Of a stretch of DNA of 44,058 bases, positions 1 to 9,452 are shown piece after piece. The notes beneath the pieces were generated by a model. That model had not been told where the DNA came from. It saw nothing but the letters and a program-made list of their open reading frames with translations, and did not search any database. The first letter of the stretch is position 1. The number at the start of each line of letters is the position of its first letter. The DNA is taken from assembly GCA_001303245.1 (NCBI GenBank), contig LJNS01000030.1, positions 1 through 44,058 on the forward strand. The letters run 5' to 3'. The translations under genes were made by a program, and so were the position numbers. The stretch is from Gammaproteobacteria bacterium SG8_30. GTDB lineage: Bacteria; Pseudomonadota; Gammaproteobacteria; Steroidobacterales; Steroidobacteraceae.

Positions 1-20
1 TGCATATACAGCTGCCGGGC

Positions 21-26
21 TAGACT
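21..26 (+). promoter_or_regulatory. -10 box TAGACT of the split helicase gene
   Basis: TAGACT ends six bases before the ATG at 33, so transcription would begin at or next to the start codon and the mRNA would be leaderless; no Shine-Dalgarno sequence is present. The same TAGAnT hexamer precedes several other genes in the window. No good -35 is seen and the window starts 20 bases upstream. The promoter call is inference. Confidence 0.4.
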
Positions 27-32
27 CTGGCC

Positions 33-683
33 ATGGCGCAAGCCCGTCCCCTGGACACGCTGAATCCGGCGCAGCGCCGCGCCGCCACGCACGGCGCGCG
101 CGACGCATCCGGCCGCTTCCGCGCCGGGCCGCTGCTCGTCGTCGCCGGCGCCGGGACCGGCAAGACCGCGACGATCGCCCACCGCGTCGCACACCTCGTG
201 CTCGAAGGTGTCGATCCCGCCCGCATCCTGCTGCTGACCTTCACGCGCCGCGCCGCGCTCGAGATGGCACGCCGTGCCGAGCGGATCGTCGGCGAGGCAC
301 TGGCCGCACGCCGCGCGGGCCGCCGGCCACCGGGCGTGAGACTGCCCTGGGCGGGCACCTTCCACTCGGTTGGCGGCCGTCTCCTGCGGCGCTACGCCGC
401 AGCGGTCGGTCTCGAGTCCGGGTTCAGCGTGATGGACCGCGGCGACTCGGCCGACCTGCTCGACGTGCTCCGCCACGATCTCGGGTTCTCGCGCCTCGAG
501 CGACGCTTTCCCCGCAAGGACACCTGCCTCGGCATCTACTCGCACCGCGTCAACCAGGGTCGCGAGCTCTGCGACGTGCTGGAGCAGAGCTTCCCCTGGT
601 GCGCGGACTGGGAGCAGGAGTTGCGCGTGCTTTTCCGTGCCTATGTCGCGCGCAAGCAGGGCAACGGCGTGCTCGACCGCTGA
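33..683 (+). CDS. UvrD/Rep-family helicase, N-terminal part (broken gene)
   Basis: This is the ATP-binding half of a superfamily 1A DNA helicase. The Q motif (LNPAQRRAA, about residues 10-18), Walker A (GAGTGKT, 39-45), motif Ia (LLLTFTRRAALEM, about 66) and the TFHSV region (about 109) are all in place. The frame stops after 216 residues, just after KQGNGVLD. At this point intact relatives continue with a conserved Tyr-Asp-Asp-Leu stretch leading into Walker B. That stretch, about 8-10 codons, is missing and the frame is shifted, so the rest of the helicase continues from 683 in another frame. The stop TGA (681-683) overlaps the ATG at 683. The likely state is a frameshifting deletion or an assembly error. 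A true two-subunit helicase made by stop-start coupling is possible but unlikely. Confidence 0.85.
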   Translation: MAQARPLDTLNPAQRRAATHGARDASGRFRAGPLLVVAGAGTGKTATIAHRVAHLVLEGVDPARILLLTFTRRAALEMARRAERIVGEALAARRAGRRPPGVRLPWAGTFHSVGGRLLRRYAAAVGLESGFSVMDRGDSADLLDVLRHDLGFSRLERRFPRKDTCLGIYSHRVNQGRELCDVLEQSFPWCADWEQELRVLFRAYVARKQGNGVLDR

Positions 684-2080
684 TGGACGAGCCGTCCATA
701 GCCGCGGAACTCGGCGGAGCCTTCGACCAGGTCCTCGTCGACGAGTACCAGGACACCAACGCGCTGCAGGCGGAGATCCTCGCGCGCCTCAAGCCGGACG
801 GGTCCGGCCTGATGGTCGTGGGGGACGACGCGCAGTCGATCTATTCCTTCCGGGCCGCTCGGGTCGAGAACATCCTGGAGTTCCCGCGGCAGTTCGCGGG
901 GCCGGTCGAGGTCGTCACGCTCGAGCAGAACTACCGCTCCGTCCAGCCGGTCCTGGATGCCGCCAACGCACTGGTCGCCGGTTGCCATCGGCAGCACCGA
1001 AAGACACTTGCGGCGAGCCGCCGCGGTGGACGCCGGCCCGCACTCGTGAGCGTGCTGGACGACCAGGGACAGGCCGGGTACGTCGTCGCGCAGGTTCTGA
1101 GGAACCGGGAGGCAGGCATTTTGCTGCGCCGGCAGGCCGTGCTGTTTCGCAGCTCGCACCACAGCGACGTGCTGGAGGTCGAGCTGATCAGACGCGGGAT
1201 CCCGTTCGTGAAATACGGTGGCTTGAGATTCCTGGAGGCGGCCCACGTCAAGGACCTGCTGGCGATCCTGCGCTGGGCGGACAATCCTAGGAACGGCATC
1301 GCGGCGTTCCGCGCGCTGCAACTGCTGCCGGGAATGGGCCCCGCCAACGCCGCGCGCTGCGTCGAGCAGCTGGCCGCGGCCGGACACTCGCTGCCCTCGC
1401 TCGCCTCGTTCCGTCCTCCCGCCGCGGCACGCGAGCAATGGCCGGGACTGGTCGCGACCCTGTCGCAGCTGGCGTCGCCGGACGCCCCCTGGCCCGGCCA
1501 GGTCGAGATCGCCAGGAGGTGGTACCAGCCGCAACTCGAGCGGCTCTACGAGTCGGCCGCGGTGCGCGCCGCCGATCTCGACATGCTGGAGCAGGTCTCG
1601 GGCCAGTTCGCCACGCGCGAGCGATTCCTCACGGAACTCACCCTCGATCCGCCGCAGGCAACCGGCGATCTGGCGGGTCCGCCCCTGCTCGATGAGGACT
1701 ACCTCGTGCTGTCGACGGTGCATTCCGCCAAGGGTCAGGAGTGGGACGCCGTCTATGTCCTGAACGTCGCGGACGGCAACTTTCCCTCCGAGTTCGCTGC
1801 GGGCCGCGAGGACCTCGTCGACGAGGAGCGCCGCCTCCTGTACGTCGCCATCACCCGCGCGCGGGACGAGCTGCACCTGATCGAGCCGCTGCGCTACTAC
1901 GTGACCCAGCAGCCCAGGCGCGGAGATCGTCACGTCTTCGGCGCCAGGAGCCGGTTCCTCGATTCCGACGTGCTGGCCACGCTCGACCGTGCAGTCTGGG
2001 GCGAGCGCGAGGAGCAGCCGGCTCCGGTCGCCTCAAATGCACAGCTAGACGTTGCCCGGCGGATGCGGGAAATGTGGTGA
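683..2080 (+). CDS. UvrD/Rep-family helicase, C-terminal part (broken gene)
   Basis: This is the continuation of the helicase in another frame. From the ATG at 683 it carries Walker B (DEYQDTN, about residues 20-26), motif III (GDDAQSIYSFRAA, about 47), motif IV (QNYRS, about 82), motif V (HSAKGQEWDAVYV, in the last third) and motif VI (YVAITRARDELHL, near residue 387). All SF1A motifs downstream of the break are intact, so the damage is confined to the junction near 678. The open frame also extends upstream of 683 in the shadow of the first part, but that portion is not homologous. The gene ends 14 bp from the convergent methyltransferase stop, with no clear terminator between them. Which helicase subgroup it belongs to cannot be fixed from motifs alone. 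Confidence 0.85.
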   Translation: MDEPSIAAELGGAFDQVLVDEYQDTNALQAEILARLKPDGSGLMVVGDDAQSIYSFRAARVENILEFPRQFAGPVEVVTLEQNYRSVQPVLDAANALVAGCHRQHRKTLAASRRGGRRPALVSVLDDQGQAGYVVAQVLRNREAGILLRRQAVLFRSSHHSDVLEVELIRRGIPFVKYGGLRFLEAAHVKDLLAILRWADNPRNGIAAFRALQLLPGMGPANAARCVEQLAAAGHSLPSLASFRPPAAAREQWPGLVATLSQLASPDAPWPGQVEIARRWYQPQLERLYESAAVRAADLDMLEQVSGQFATRERFLTELTLDPPQATGDLAGPPLLDEDYLVLSTVHSAKGQEWDAVYVLNVADGNFPSEFAAGREDLVDEERRLLYVAITRARDELHLIEPLRYYVTQQPRRGDRHVFGARSRFLDSDVLATLDRAVWGEREEQPAPVASNAQLDVARRMREMW

Positions 2081-2094
2081 GCGAGCGGTCGTGA

Positions 2095-2976
2095 TCAGTC
2101 GAGGGGCTTGCGGAACTTCAGCGTGAAGCGGTCGCTCTCGCCGATCGCCAGGTACCGGTCGCGGTCCTTCTCGGCCAGCCTCAATGTGGGTGGCAGCGTC
2201 CAGACCCCGCGCTCGTAGTCCTTGGTGTCCGACGGGTTGGCGTTCACTTCGCTGCGTCCCAGCAGCTCGAACCCCACGCTCTCCACGAGCGCGACCGCAT
2301 AGTCCTCGCGGACGTAGCCCGATCGCGCCTCGGGGTCCTGGGGCTCGTCGTTCTTCGCGCGGTGCTCGACCACGCCGAGAATGCCGCCGGGCCGGAGTGC
2401 CGCGAACATCGCCTGCAGCATCGGCACCGCGGCGTCGCGCGGCATCCAGTTGTGGATGTTGCGGAAGGTCAGGATCATGTCCACCGACGCGGGCGGCACC
2501 GGTGCCATCTTCGTCGGGTAGTGCAGGGCCACGACCTCGACCTTGCCGTAGACGTCGGGTCGCGCATCGAGCTTCGCGCGGTAGGCGGCCAGACCATCCT
2601 GGACGAACCGGTTGTCCATGTCCGGGTCCCAACTGGCCGCGATCAGGCGGCCGCGCTCGCGCAGCACCGGTGCGAGGATTTCGGTGTACCAGCCGCCTGC
2701 ACCCGGCCAGATCTCCATCACCGTCATGTCCCGACGCAGCCCGAAGAAGGTCAGCGTCTCCCTCGGGTGGCGATAGACGTCCCTCGCGCGGCTGGATTCG
2801 CTGCGGTGGTCGCCGGCGATGGCGGCATCGAGCGCCGCGGACGTGGCAGGGTCGGTGACGGGTGCCGCGCCGCCGTGGGTCCCAACGTCGCGCGGCGTCG
2901 CAGTGGTGCAGCCGGCCGAGAGCGCGGCGATGAGGACGGTCGCGGCTGCGTGGTTCATCCGGCGGCTTGCTGGCAT
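2095..2976 (-). CDS. exported class I SAM-dependent methyltransferase (COG4798-like)
   Basis: A 293-residue protein with an N-terminal signal and a lipobox-like LSAGC (Cys23), so it is probably secreted or lipid-anchored. The body is a Rossmann-type methyltransferase: motif I reads VMEIWPGAGGWYTEIL, an acidic stretch follows at AASWDPDMDN, and a post-I region reads VDMILTFRNIHNWM. This is the pattern of the predicted methyltransferases grouped in COG4798, which often carry signal peptides although SAM is cytoplasmic. GGAG lies 9 nt before the ATG at 2976 and supports this start; Met7 (2958) is the alternative. Its substrate is unknown. The gene is monocistronic between the convergent helicase and the Rid gene upstream. 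Confidence 0.8.
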   Translation of the reverse strand: MPASRRMNHAAATVLIAALSAGCTTATPRDVGTHGGAAPVTDPATSAALDAAIAGDHRSESSRARDVYRHPRETLTFFGLRRDMTVMEIWPGAGGWYTEILAPVLRERGRLIAASWDPDMDNRFVQDGLAAYRAKLDARPDVYGKVEVVALHYPTKMAPVPPASVDMILTFRNIHNWMPRDAAVPMLQAMFAALRPGGILGVVEHRAKNDEPQDPEARSGYVREDYAVALVESVGFELLGRSEVNANPSDTKDYERGVWTLPPTLRLAEKDRDRYLAIGESDRFTLKFRKPLD

Positions 2977-3071
2977 GTCCGATTGCTCCGTTTGTGACTT
3001 CGTCGGCGTGCGGAGATGGCGCCCGGCACCTTACTCGATGCGGCGTCCCGAGTCCCGGCCGGTTCGTCGCG

Positions 3072-3494
3072 TCATGTCAGGTCACCTCGGCCGGCCGGCA
3101 GTTCCGCGACGGCCGCGAGCTCGACCAGCGCGTCGGAGAAGAACAGTCGCCGCACCTCCACGGCGGTCGCCGCCGGTGGCGCCGCTCCCGCCCGCTCGTA
3201 GAAGCCGTCGCGCACGTAGGCGGCGCGTCCCAGCCACTCGATGTCGGTGGTGAAGGCGGTCTCGCTCACCACGTGCACCAGGCTGCACCCTGCGACCGAG
3301 AGGGCGCGCTCGAGGCGCTCGTAGATCTGCCGGATCTGCGCCTCCATGTCGCCGACTCCGACCACGCGCATCTGGTCGTCGATGGACGTGAGACCGGACA
3401 GGTACAGGGTGCCATTCGAGCGGACGGCGGCGCTCAGATTGAACCGCTCCTCGATCTCGCGGCTGACCCGCACTACCTGGTTCCAGCGCGCCAT
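3072..3494 (-). CDS. RidA/YjgF-family protein lacking the catalytic arginine
   Basis: A 140-residue single-domain Rid (YjgF/YER057c/UK114) protein. Recognisable parts are LYLSGLTSID near residue 30, the IYERLERALSVAGCSLVHVV helix and the C-terminal ALVELAAVAELP strand. RidA itself hydrolyses reactive 2-aminoacrylate and related imines with an arginine in a P-A-R-[ST] motif. Here the equivalent segment reads APPAATAVEV, so the arginine is apparently replaced. This puts the protein among the Rid4-7 type groups without proven imine deaminase activity. A purine-rich GGGAGAACGGG precedes the ATG, and a TAGAAT -10 candidate lies at 3532-3527. The gene is probably monocistronic. Confidence 0.82.
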   Translation of the reverse strand: MARWNQVVRVSREIEERFNLSAAVRSNGTLYLSGLTSIDDQMRVVGVGDMEAQIRQIYERLERALSVAGCSLVHVVSETAFTTDIEWLGRAAYVRDGFYERAGAAPPAATAVEVRRLFFSDALVELAAVAELPAGRGDLT

Positions 3495-3526
3495 CCCGTT
3501 CTCCCGCAGGGGCCCCAGCAGGTTGG

Positions 3527-3532
3527 ATTCTA
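3527..3532 (-). promoter_or_regulatory. -10 box TAGAAT of the Rid gene
   Basis: On the minus strand GCGTTAGAATCC lies about 32 nt before the ATG at 3494, giving a leader of roughly 25 nt. The same 12-mer occurs upstream of the small lipoprotein gene (25708-25719). No clear -35 is visible. Confidence 0.4.
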
Positions 3533-3572
3533 ACGCCGACCGGTCAGGCCGCCCTGATGCCCGGAAAGTAAA

Positions 3573-3594
3573 GACCCCACCGCGAGGTGGGGTC
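3573..3594 (-). terminator. Rho-independent terminator of the RRM protein gene
   Basis: A perfect 9-bp stem (GACCCCACC / GGTGGGGTC) closes a 4-nt loop. On the minus strand it is followed by TTTACTTT. It sits about 40 nt after the stop of the RRM gene, in the right orientation to end that transcript. Confidence 0.8.
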
Positions 3595-3633
3595 CTGGCT
3601 GGTCTTCCGGGCGAACCCCGGAGGATTCAGGAG

Positions 3634-3912
3634 TCAGAAGCGGCGTGGGCCGCCGCCGCCGGGTCGCGGCGCGCGCGGCTGGGCCTCGTTGACGCGCAGC
3701 GCACGGCCGTTCATCTCGTAGCCGTTCATCGCCGCGATCGCAGCCTGCGCCTCGGAGGGTTGCATGTCGACGAAGCCGAAGCCTCGCGGTCTTCCGGTCT
3801 CGCGGTCGTTGATCAGCTTGACCGACTCCACGGCGCCGTGCTGCTCGAAGAGGGCGCGCACGTCGGCCTCTGTCGCGGAGAACGGAAGGTTGCCAACATA
3901 GATCGTGGTCAT
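3634..3912 (-). CDS. RRM-domain RNA-binding protein
   Basis: A 92-residue protein made of one RNA recognition motif followed by a short Gly/Arg/Pro-rich tail. RNP2 is IYVGNL (residues 4-9) and RNP1 is RGFGFVDM (43-50), with the aromatic residues used to stack on RNA bases. Such small bacterial RRM proteins (Rbp type) bind single-stranded RNA in the cytoplasm and are often cold-induced in cyanobacteria and proteobacteria. The gene stands alone. It has a strong terminator at 3594-3573 and more than 300 nt of upstream non-coding sequence, which would allow a long structured leader. No strong Shine-Dalgarno sequence is visible before the ATG. Its RNA targets are unknown. Confidence 0.93.
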   Translation of the reverse strand: MTTIYVGNLPFSATEADVRALFEQHGAVESVKLINDRETGRPRGFGFVDMQPSEAQAAIAAMNGYEMNGRALRVNEAQPRAPRPGGGGPRRF

Positions 3913-4290
3913 CGGGACATCACTCGCTCGTCGAGCGCGCGCGGCAGGCCTGGTCGCTGCAGCACGCGCGGATCATCGCAACGCCGCCGCGACAGCGCGG
4001 GTCGCGCGGGCGCGACCGTGCTGCTCGCGACGACACCGTCGGTCGCGCGCTGGATCTTCTCGTCTCGGGAGTTACAGGTGTGCGGGGCACGGAACCAATT
4101 GCCCGTCGTAGCAGATGCGGCGTGAACAACCGAAATTCATCGTACGCGCGGGCGGACCGTGTCGCAAACCCGGAACGTTCCGCACCGCAAAAAGGCCAAG
4201 GGGGCATTCCCATCTTCCCTTCACGCAACCTGACCGCAACCGTGCCGTGATGGGAAAGGAAAACAGGAATGTACCCTGGATCGAGATGCG
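3913..4290. other. intergenic region between the RRM and DUF1838 genes
   Basis: This 378-base stretch holds no convincing gene. Its left 200 bases are the likely promoter and leader of the RRM gene on the minus strand. Its right end contains an inverted pair of short repeats (4200-4276). An alternative frame of the upstream DUF1838 region runs into it but has no family features. Confidence 0.6.
4200..4276. repeat. inverted pair of dispersed GGGGACATTCC-type repeats
   Basis: Two degenerate copies of the short repeat that is better preserved at 43262-43397. The left copy reads GGGGGCATTCCCATCTTCCC on the plus strand (4200-4219). The right copy reads GGGAAAGGAAAACAGGAATG on the plus strand (4252-4271) and continues to the matching end at 4276, so it lies in the opposite orientation. 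Together with a 32-nt spacer they form a REP/BIME-like palindromic unit. They lie just beyond the end of the DUF1838 gene. Short repeats of this type are often linked to Y1 (RAYT/IS200-like) transposases; none is encoded in this window. Confidence 0.7.
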
Positions 4291-5196
4291 CTAGGGTCGC
4301 TCGCGCGGCCGGGGTGGTACCGGCTCGACCTTCTTCCTGAAGTAGGTCCAGCTGGTCTCGTTCTCCCGGCGGTCGGAGAAGGGCGGAGGCTGCCTGTAAA
4401 GCGGCGCGTGGCTGTCGATGTACTCGCGCATCGTCCCCCCCATCTGGTCCCAGCTGTCCAGCTTTCGTCCCGCCGACGTCACGTAGAGGAGCCCGACGCG
4501 GTCGCCCATCTTCATCCACGGCAGCCACTTGGAAATCCGCGTCCATGACAGCACGACGTGCGCCGTGTGCCGCGACGGGTCGGTCAAATCGTCCACCTGT
4601 CCGAAATCGCTGAACATCTCGACCGCGTGGTACCAGCCGCCTACGTACGGCTGATAGTCGCCGGCGAGAGGATTCAGGTAGAAGAGCGGCGTGGCCCCGG
4701 TGGTGAACCAGTCGTTGCCGATGATCGTGGCATCGAACTCGTACGGCTTGCCGTCACGGCGCACGGGAAAGAATCCGGTCTTCATGCTGACAGGGTCATT
4801 TTCCGTCTGGATCACGTCGACTTCTTCGCCGCTCCAGGGATTCTTCCACCGTTCCAGGGGTCTGCCCGTCTCCGGGTCCAGATAAAGCAGGATTTCACGC
4901 GAAACCAACCTGAACCCGGTGCCGCGCTCCGGGTCCACGACGGTCTCGCACTGGCGGATGTTCATTCCCTCGATCCTGAACAGCATCCGGTCCTTCTCGC
5001 CCGGAATGCGGCTGTACATCTCGCCATGCCACCAGTAGGTGACCGGAATGCCGTCCTCGAGTGAGCAGGATATCTTGCGGCTCGCGAGCAGCCCGCCTTC
5101 CGGAGTCGACAGGTCGATCCGGTCGGTCGTTGCCGCGGCGAGGGATGCCGACATGGTGCCGGCCGCAACGGCGGCGCCGAAAAGCAGCTTATTCAT
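4291..5196 (-). CDS. DUF1838 family exported protein, copy 2
   Basis: A 301-residue exported protein with a signal peptide (MNKLLFGAAVAAGTMSASLAAA). The body matches DUF1838. Characteristic segments are KISCSLEDG, FRIEGMNIRQCE, LVSREILLYLDPETG, WKNPWSGEEVDV, ENDPVS and the C-terminal NETSWTYFRKKV. The frame is open 16 codons further upstream, but the ATG at 5196 has GGGGAG spaced 8-9 nt before it and begins the signal peptide, so it is preferred. It follows a paralogue of identical predicted length (5254-6159) by 57 bp on the same strand. DUF1838 has no established biochemical role. The conserved Trp/Tyr-rich motifs and export suggest periplasmic binding of, or action on, a small substrate, which is inference. 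Confidence 0.88.
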   Translation of the reverse strand: MNKLLFGAAVAAGTMSASLAAATTDRIDLSTPEGGLLASRKISCSLEDGIPVTYWWHGEMYSRIPGEKDRMLFRIEGMNIRQCETVVDPERGTGFRLVSREILLYLDPETGRPLERWKNPWSGEEVDVIQTENDPVSMKTGFFPVRRDGKPYEFDATIIGNDWFTTGATPLFYLNPLAGDYQPYVGGWYHAVEMFSDFGQVDDLTDPSRHTAHVVLSWTRISKWLPWMKMGDRVGLLYVTSAGRKLDSWDQMGGTMREYIDSHAPLYRQPPPFSDRRENETSWTYFRKKVEPVPPRPRERP

Positions 5197-5253
5197 CGTC
5201 GTCTCCCCGGGAGCGAATCCCGTGGCAGGGAATGACCCCGCCACGGCAACAAC

Positions 5254-6159
5254 TCAATGACTCCTGCCGCCCTGGGCGGGCTGTACTTTCTTCTTGAAAT
5301 ACGTCCAGCTGGTCTCGTTGGGGCGCGGGTCGTCGCCCGGCGGTGCGTCCCGGTACTCGGGGAAGTTGGCGTCGATCTCCTTCTTCATCACCTCGGGCAG
5401 CTCGTCCCAGCTCGCGAGCTTCACGCCTGCCGTGTGGTAGTAGACCTCGCCCTCGCGGCCGCTCATCTGCATCCAGGGAAGCCAGTCCGCGATCCGCACC
5501 CAGCCGACCCGGATCTCCGCCGTGGGCCTGGTCGGATCTAGCAGATCGTCGAGGTCGCCCATGAAGTTGAACATCTCCGTCGCGTGGTAGAAGCCGCCGA
5601 CGTACTTCTGGTAGTCGCCCGCGAGCGGATTCGTGTAGAACAGCGGCACCGTCACCGTCTGCCACCAGCGATTGCCCTCGGTCGAGCCGGTCCACGACAG
5701 CGGCTTGCCGTCCCGCCCGACGGGCCACCAGGTGCTGTTCACCGGGTCGTTGGCGATGTGCAGCACCTCGACCTCCTCGCCCGTCCAGGGATTCTTCCAG
5801 GTGCGCACCACCTCGCCGGTCCCGGGGTCGAGATAGAGCAGGATCTCGCGCGAGACCAACTTGAAACCCGTGCCCTTCTCCGGATCCGTGACGGTGGTGC
5901 AGCGGCGGATGTTCATGCCCTCCACCTTGAACAGCAACCGGTCGCGCTCTCCCTGGACCCGGCTGAACACGTTGCCGCGCCAGTAGTAGGTCACCGCCTC
6001 GCCGTCCTGAAGCGAGCACTGGATCTTGCGGCTGGCCATCAGCACGCCCTCCGGCTTGCCCAGGTCGATCCCGGGCACGCCGGTCTTCGCAGCAGCCGCG
6101 ATCGCCGAGACCGACAGCAGGGCGGTGCCCAGCGTCGCCAGCAGCAGTGTCTTCCTCAT
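5254..6159 (-). CDS. DUF1838 family exported protein, copy 1
   Basis: A 301-residue exported protein with a signal peptide ending near AIAAAAKTG. DUF1838 hallmarks are KIQCSLQDGEAVTYYW, FKVEGMNIRRC, LVSREILLYLDPGTGEVV, WKNPWTGEEVEVLHIANDPV and NETSWTYFKKKV. The start at 6159 has AGAGGAG about 8 nt upstream; the frame stays open far into speA, but that extension is antisense-frame noise. Its tandem paralogue follows 57 bp downstream. It keeps the canonical HIANDPVN segment, whereas copy 2 has QTENDPVS, so the pair has diverged after duplication. It lies 73 bp after speA and may be co-transcribed with it. No enzymatic function is known for the family. Confidence 0.88.
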   Translation of the reverse strand: MRKTLLLATLGTALLSVSAIAAAAKTGVPGIDLGKPEGVLMASRKIQCSLQDGEAVTYYWRGNVFSRVQGERDRLLFKVEGMNIRRCTTVTDPEKGTGFKLVSREILLYLDPGTGEVVRTWKNPWTGEEVEVLHIANDPVNSTWWPVGRDGKPLSWTGSTEGNRWWQTVTVPLFYTNPLAGDYQKYVGGFYHATEMFNFMGDLDDLLDPTRPTAEIRVGWVRIADWLPWMQMSGREGEVYYHTAGVKLASWDELPEVMKKEIDANFPEYRDAPPGDDPRPNETSWTYFKKKVQPAQGGRSH

Positions 6160-6232
6160 TGCATGGCTCCTCTGTTTGAACGGGCCGGTCACGGCCGGTC
6201 CGGACGTGCCGATACAGTAGCCGCGGCCCCTC

Positions 6233-8191
<1,959 letters not shown>

Positions 8192-8290
8192 CGCGATGGC
8201 CTCCCCAACAAAGGCGAACGCGGGCGCTGCGCCCGCGTCGATCGACGCGCCGCAAGATACCAGAACGCGGATGACGTCGGCACCGCCGCC

Positions 8291-9142
8291 TCAGGCAGGA
8301 CCCCTGGCCACCGGGCGCGTGGGGTCGCGGATCCACTCGCTCCATGACCCTGGATAAAGCCGCCCCCGGCCGAGGCCGGCGTGCTCGAGCGCCAGCAGGT
8401 TGTGGCACGCGGTGACGCCAGAGCCGCACATGCCGACGATCGCTTCTGCCGGTCGACCGGCCAGCAGCCGGGCCCAGGCGCTTCGCAGTGCGTCCCGGCC
8501 CAGGAAGCGGCCATCCGCCGACAGGTTCGCCTGGCAGGCGAAATTCACCGCGCCCGGCACGTGACCGGCCACCGGATCGATGGGCTCGTTCCGTCCTTCG
8601 AAGCGCTCGGCAGACCGCGCGTCGACGAGCAGGCAGCCGCCGGCCTCGAGCAGGTCCGCCAGCTCGGCGGTGGAGACGGCGGCCCCCGTCTCCGGCTCCG
8701 CCACGAATCGCGTAGGCTGCCTCGCCGCCACGGAGCGGTCGAGCGAGCCGCCTGCCGCGCACCAGGCCGCCAGGCCGCCGTCGAGCACGGCGACCCGCGC
8801 GTGCCCGAGCCAGCGCAGCATCCACCAGAGCCGGGCGGCAATTACTCCCCCGGATGCGTCGTAGGCCACCACCTGCGTGGACGGCGCGATACCCCAGCGG
8901 GAGAGGATCTCGGCGAATACGGCCGGATCCGGCAGGGGGTGGCGGCCGGTCGCCGCGGTCACGGGCCCCGACAGGTCGCGGTCGAGGTGCGCATAGACCG
9001 CGCCGGGAATGTGTGCCTGCGCATGGGCGCGTTCTCCCGCCGAGGGATCGGCCAGGTCGAAGCGACAGTCGACGAAGAGCAGGTCCGTCGAGGCGGGCAC
9101 CGTCCGCAGCGTGTCCGCGTCGATCAGGGTGGTGAAGTCCAT
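8291..9142 (-). CDS. sseA: thiosulfate/3-mercaptopyruvate sulfurtransferase (two rhodanese domains)
   Basis: A 283-residue tandem rhodanese protein. The N-terminal domain is inactive and structural (LFVDCRFDLADPSAG, GHIPGA-like AHIPGAVYAHL). The C-terminal domain carries the active-site loop CGSGVTAC with the catalytic Cys at about residue 239, then YPGSWSEWI. CGSGVT is the loop type of 3-mercaptopyruvate sulfurtransferases such as E. coli SseA; classical thiosulfate rhodaneses have a more basic loop. It transfers sulfane sulfur to thiol acceptors or cyanide in the cytoplasm. The start at 9142 begins the conserved N-terminus. The frame is open far upstream antisense to hss, which is not coding. 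A TAGACT -10 candidate lies at 9177-9172. Confidence 0.93.
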   Translation of the reverse strand: MDFTTLIDADTLRTVPASTDLLFVDCRFDLADPSAGERAHAQAHIPGAVYAHLDRDLSGPVTAATGRHPLPDPAVFAEILSRWGIAPSTQVVAYDASGGVIAARLWWMLRWLGHARVAVLDGGLAAWCAAGGSLDRSVAARQPTRFVAEPETGAAVSTAELADLLEAGGCLLVDARSAERFEGRNEPIDPVAGHVPGAVNFACQANLSADGRFLGRDALRSAWARLLAGRPAEAIVGMCGSGVTACHNLLALEHAGLGRGRLYPGSWSEWIRDPTRPVARGPA

Positions 9143-9171
9143 GCCCGGGTTCCGTGCAGCCGACTGCGGCA

Positions 9172-9177
9172 AGTCTA
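9172..9177 (-). promoter_or_regulatory. -10 box TAGACT of sseA
   Basis: Minus-strand GGCTAGACTTG lies about 30 nt upstream of the sseA ATG. It matches the TAGACT found before the helicase and the 54-aa protein. A TTGCAA lies only 10 nt further upstream, too close to be a normal -35. Confidence 0.4.
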
Positions 9178-9224
9178 GCCGAGACGGTTGCAACCTTTTC
9201 GCACCTGTGCGCATCCCAAGGATC

Positions 9225-9404
9225 ATGGATCTCCGCAGAGCAACTCCCGCGGGCCGGGCGGCCCGCAATTCCGGGCAGGCCGATTCGATGCCGCCGATCA
9301 GCGCCTCGGAGCGCGAGTTCTGGCGCCGTGCCGTCGAGGCGGAGCGTGCACGCCTCACGCTGGCTCCGGGCCCGGGCGACTCGCCTGCGCCGGGAGCGAA
9401 CTGA
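9225..9404 (+). CDS. possible 59-residue protein
   Basis: A short open frame with a charged helical C-terminal half (ISASEREFWRRAVEAERARL). AAGGA lies only 2-3 nt before the ATG, too close for a good ribosome site; an internal ATG at 9288 would give 38 residues. No family is recognised. It ends 50 bases before the hairpin at 9453, which could be its terminator. It is listed because the composition looks protein-like, but it may well be noise. Confidence 0.2.
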   Translation: MDLRRATPAGRAARNSGQADSMPPISASEREFWRRAVEAERARLTLAPGPGDSPAPGAN

Positions 9405-9452
9405 TCCTCCGGTACCCGGCACCCCGGCACCGGCCGGCAGGCCGGCTTCCCG

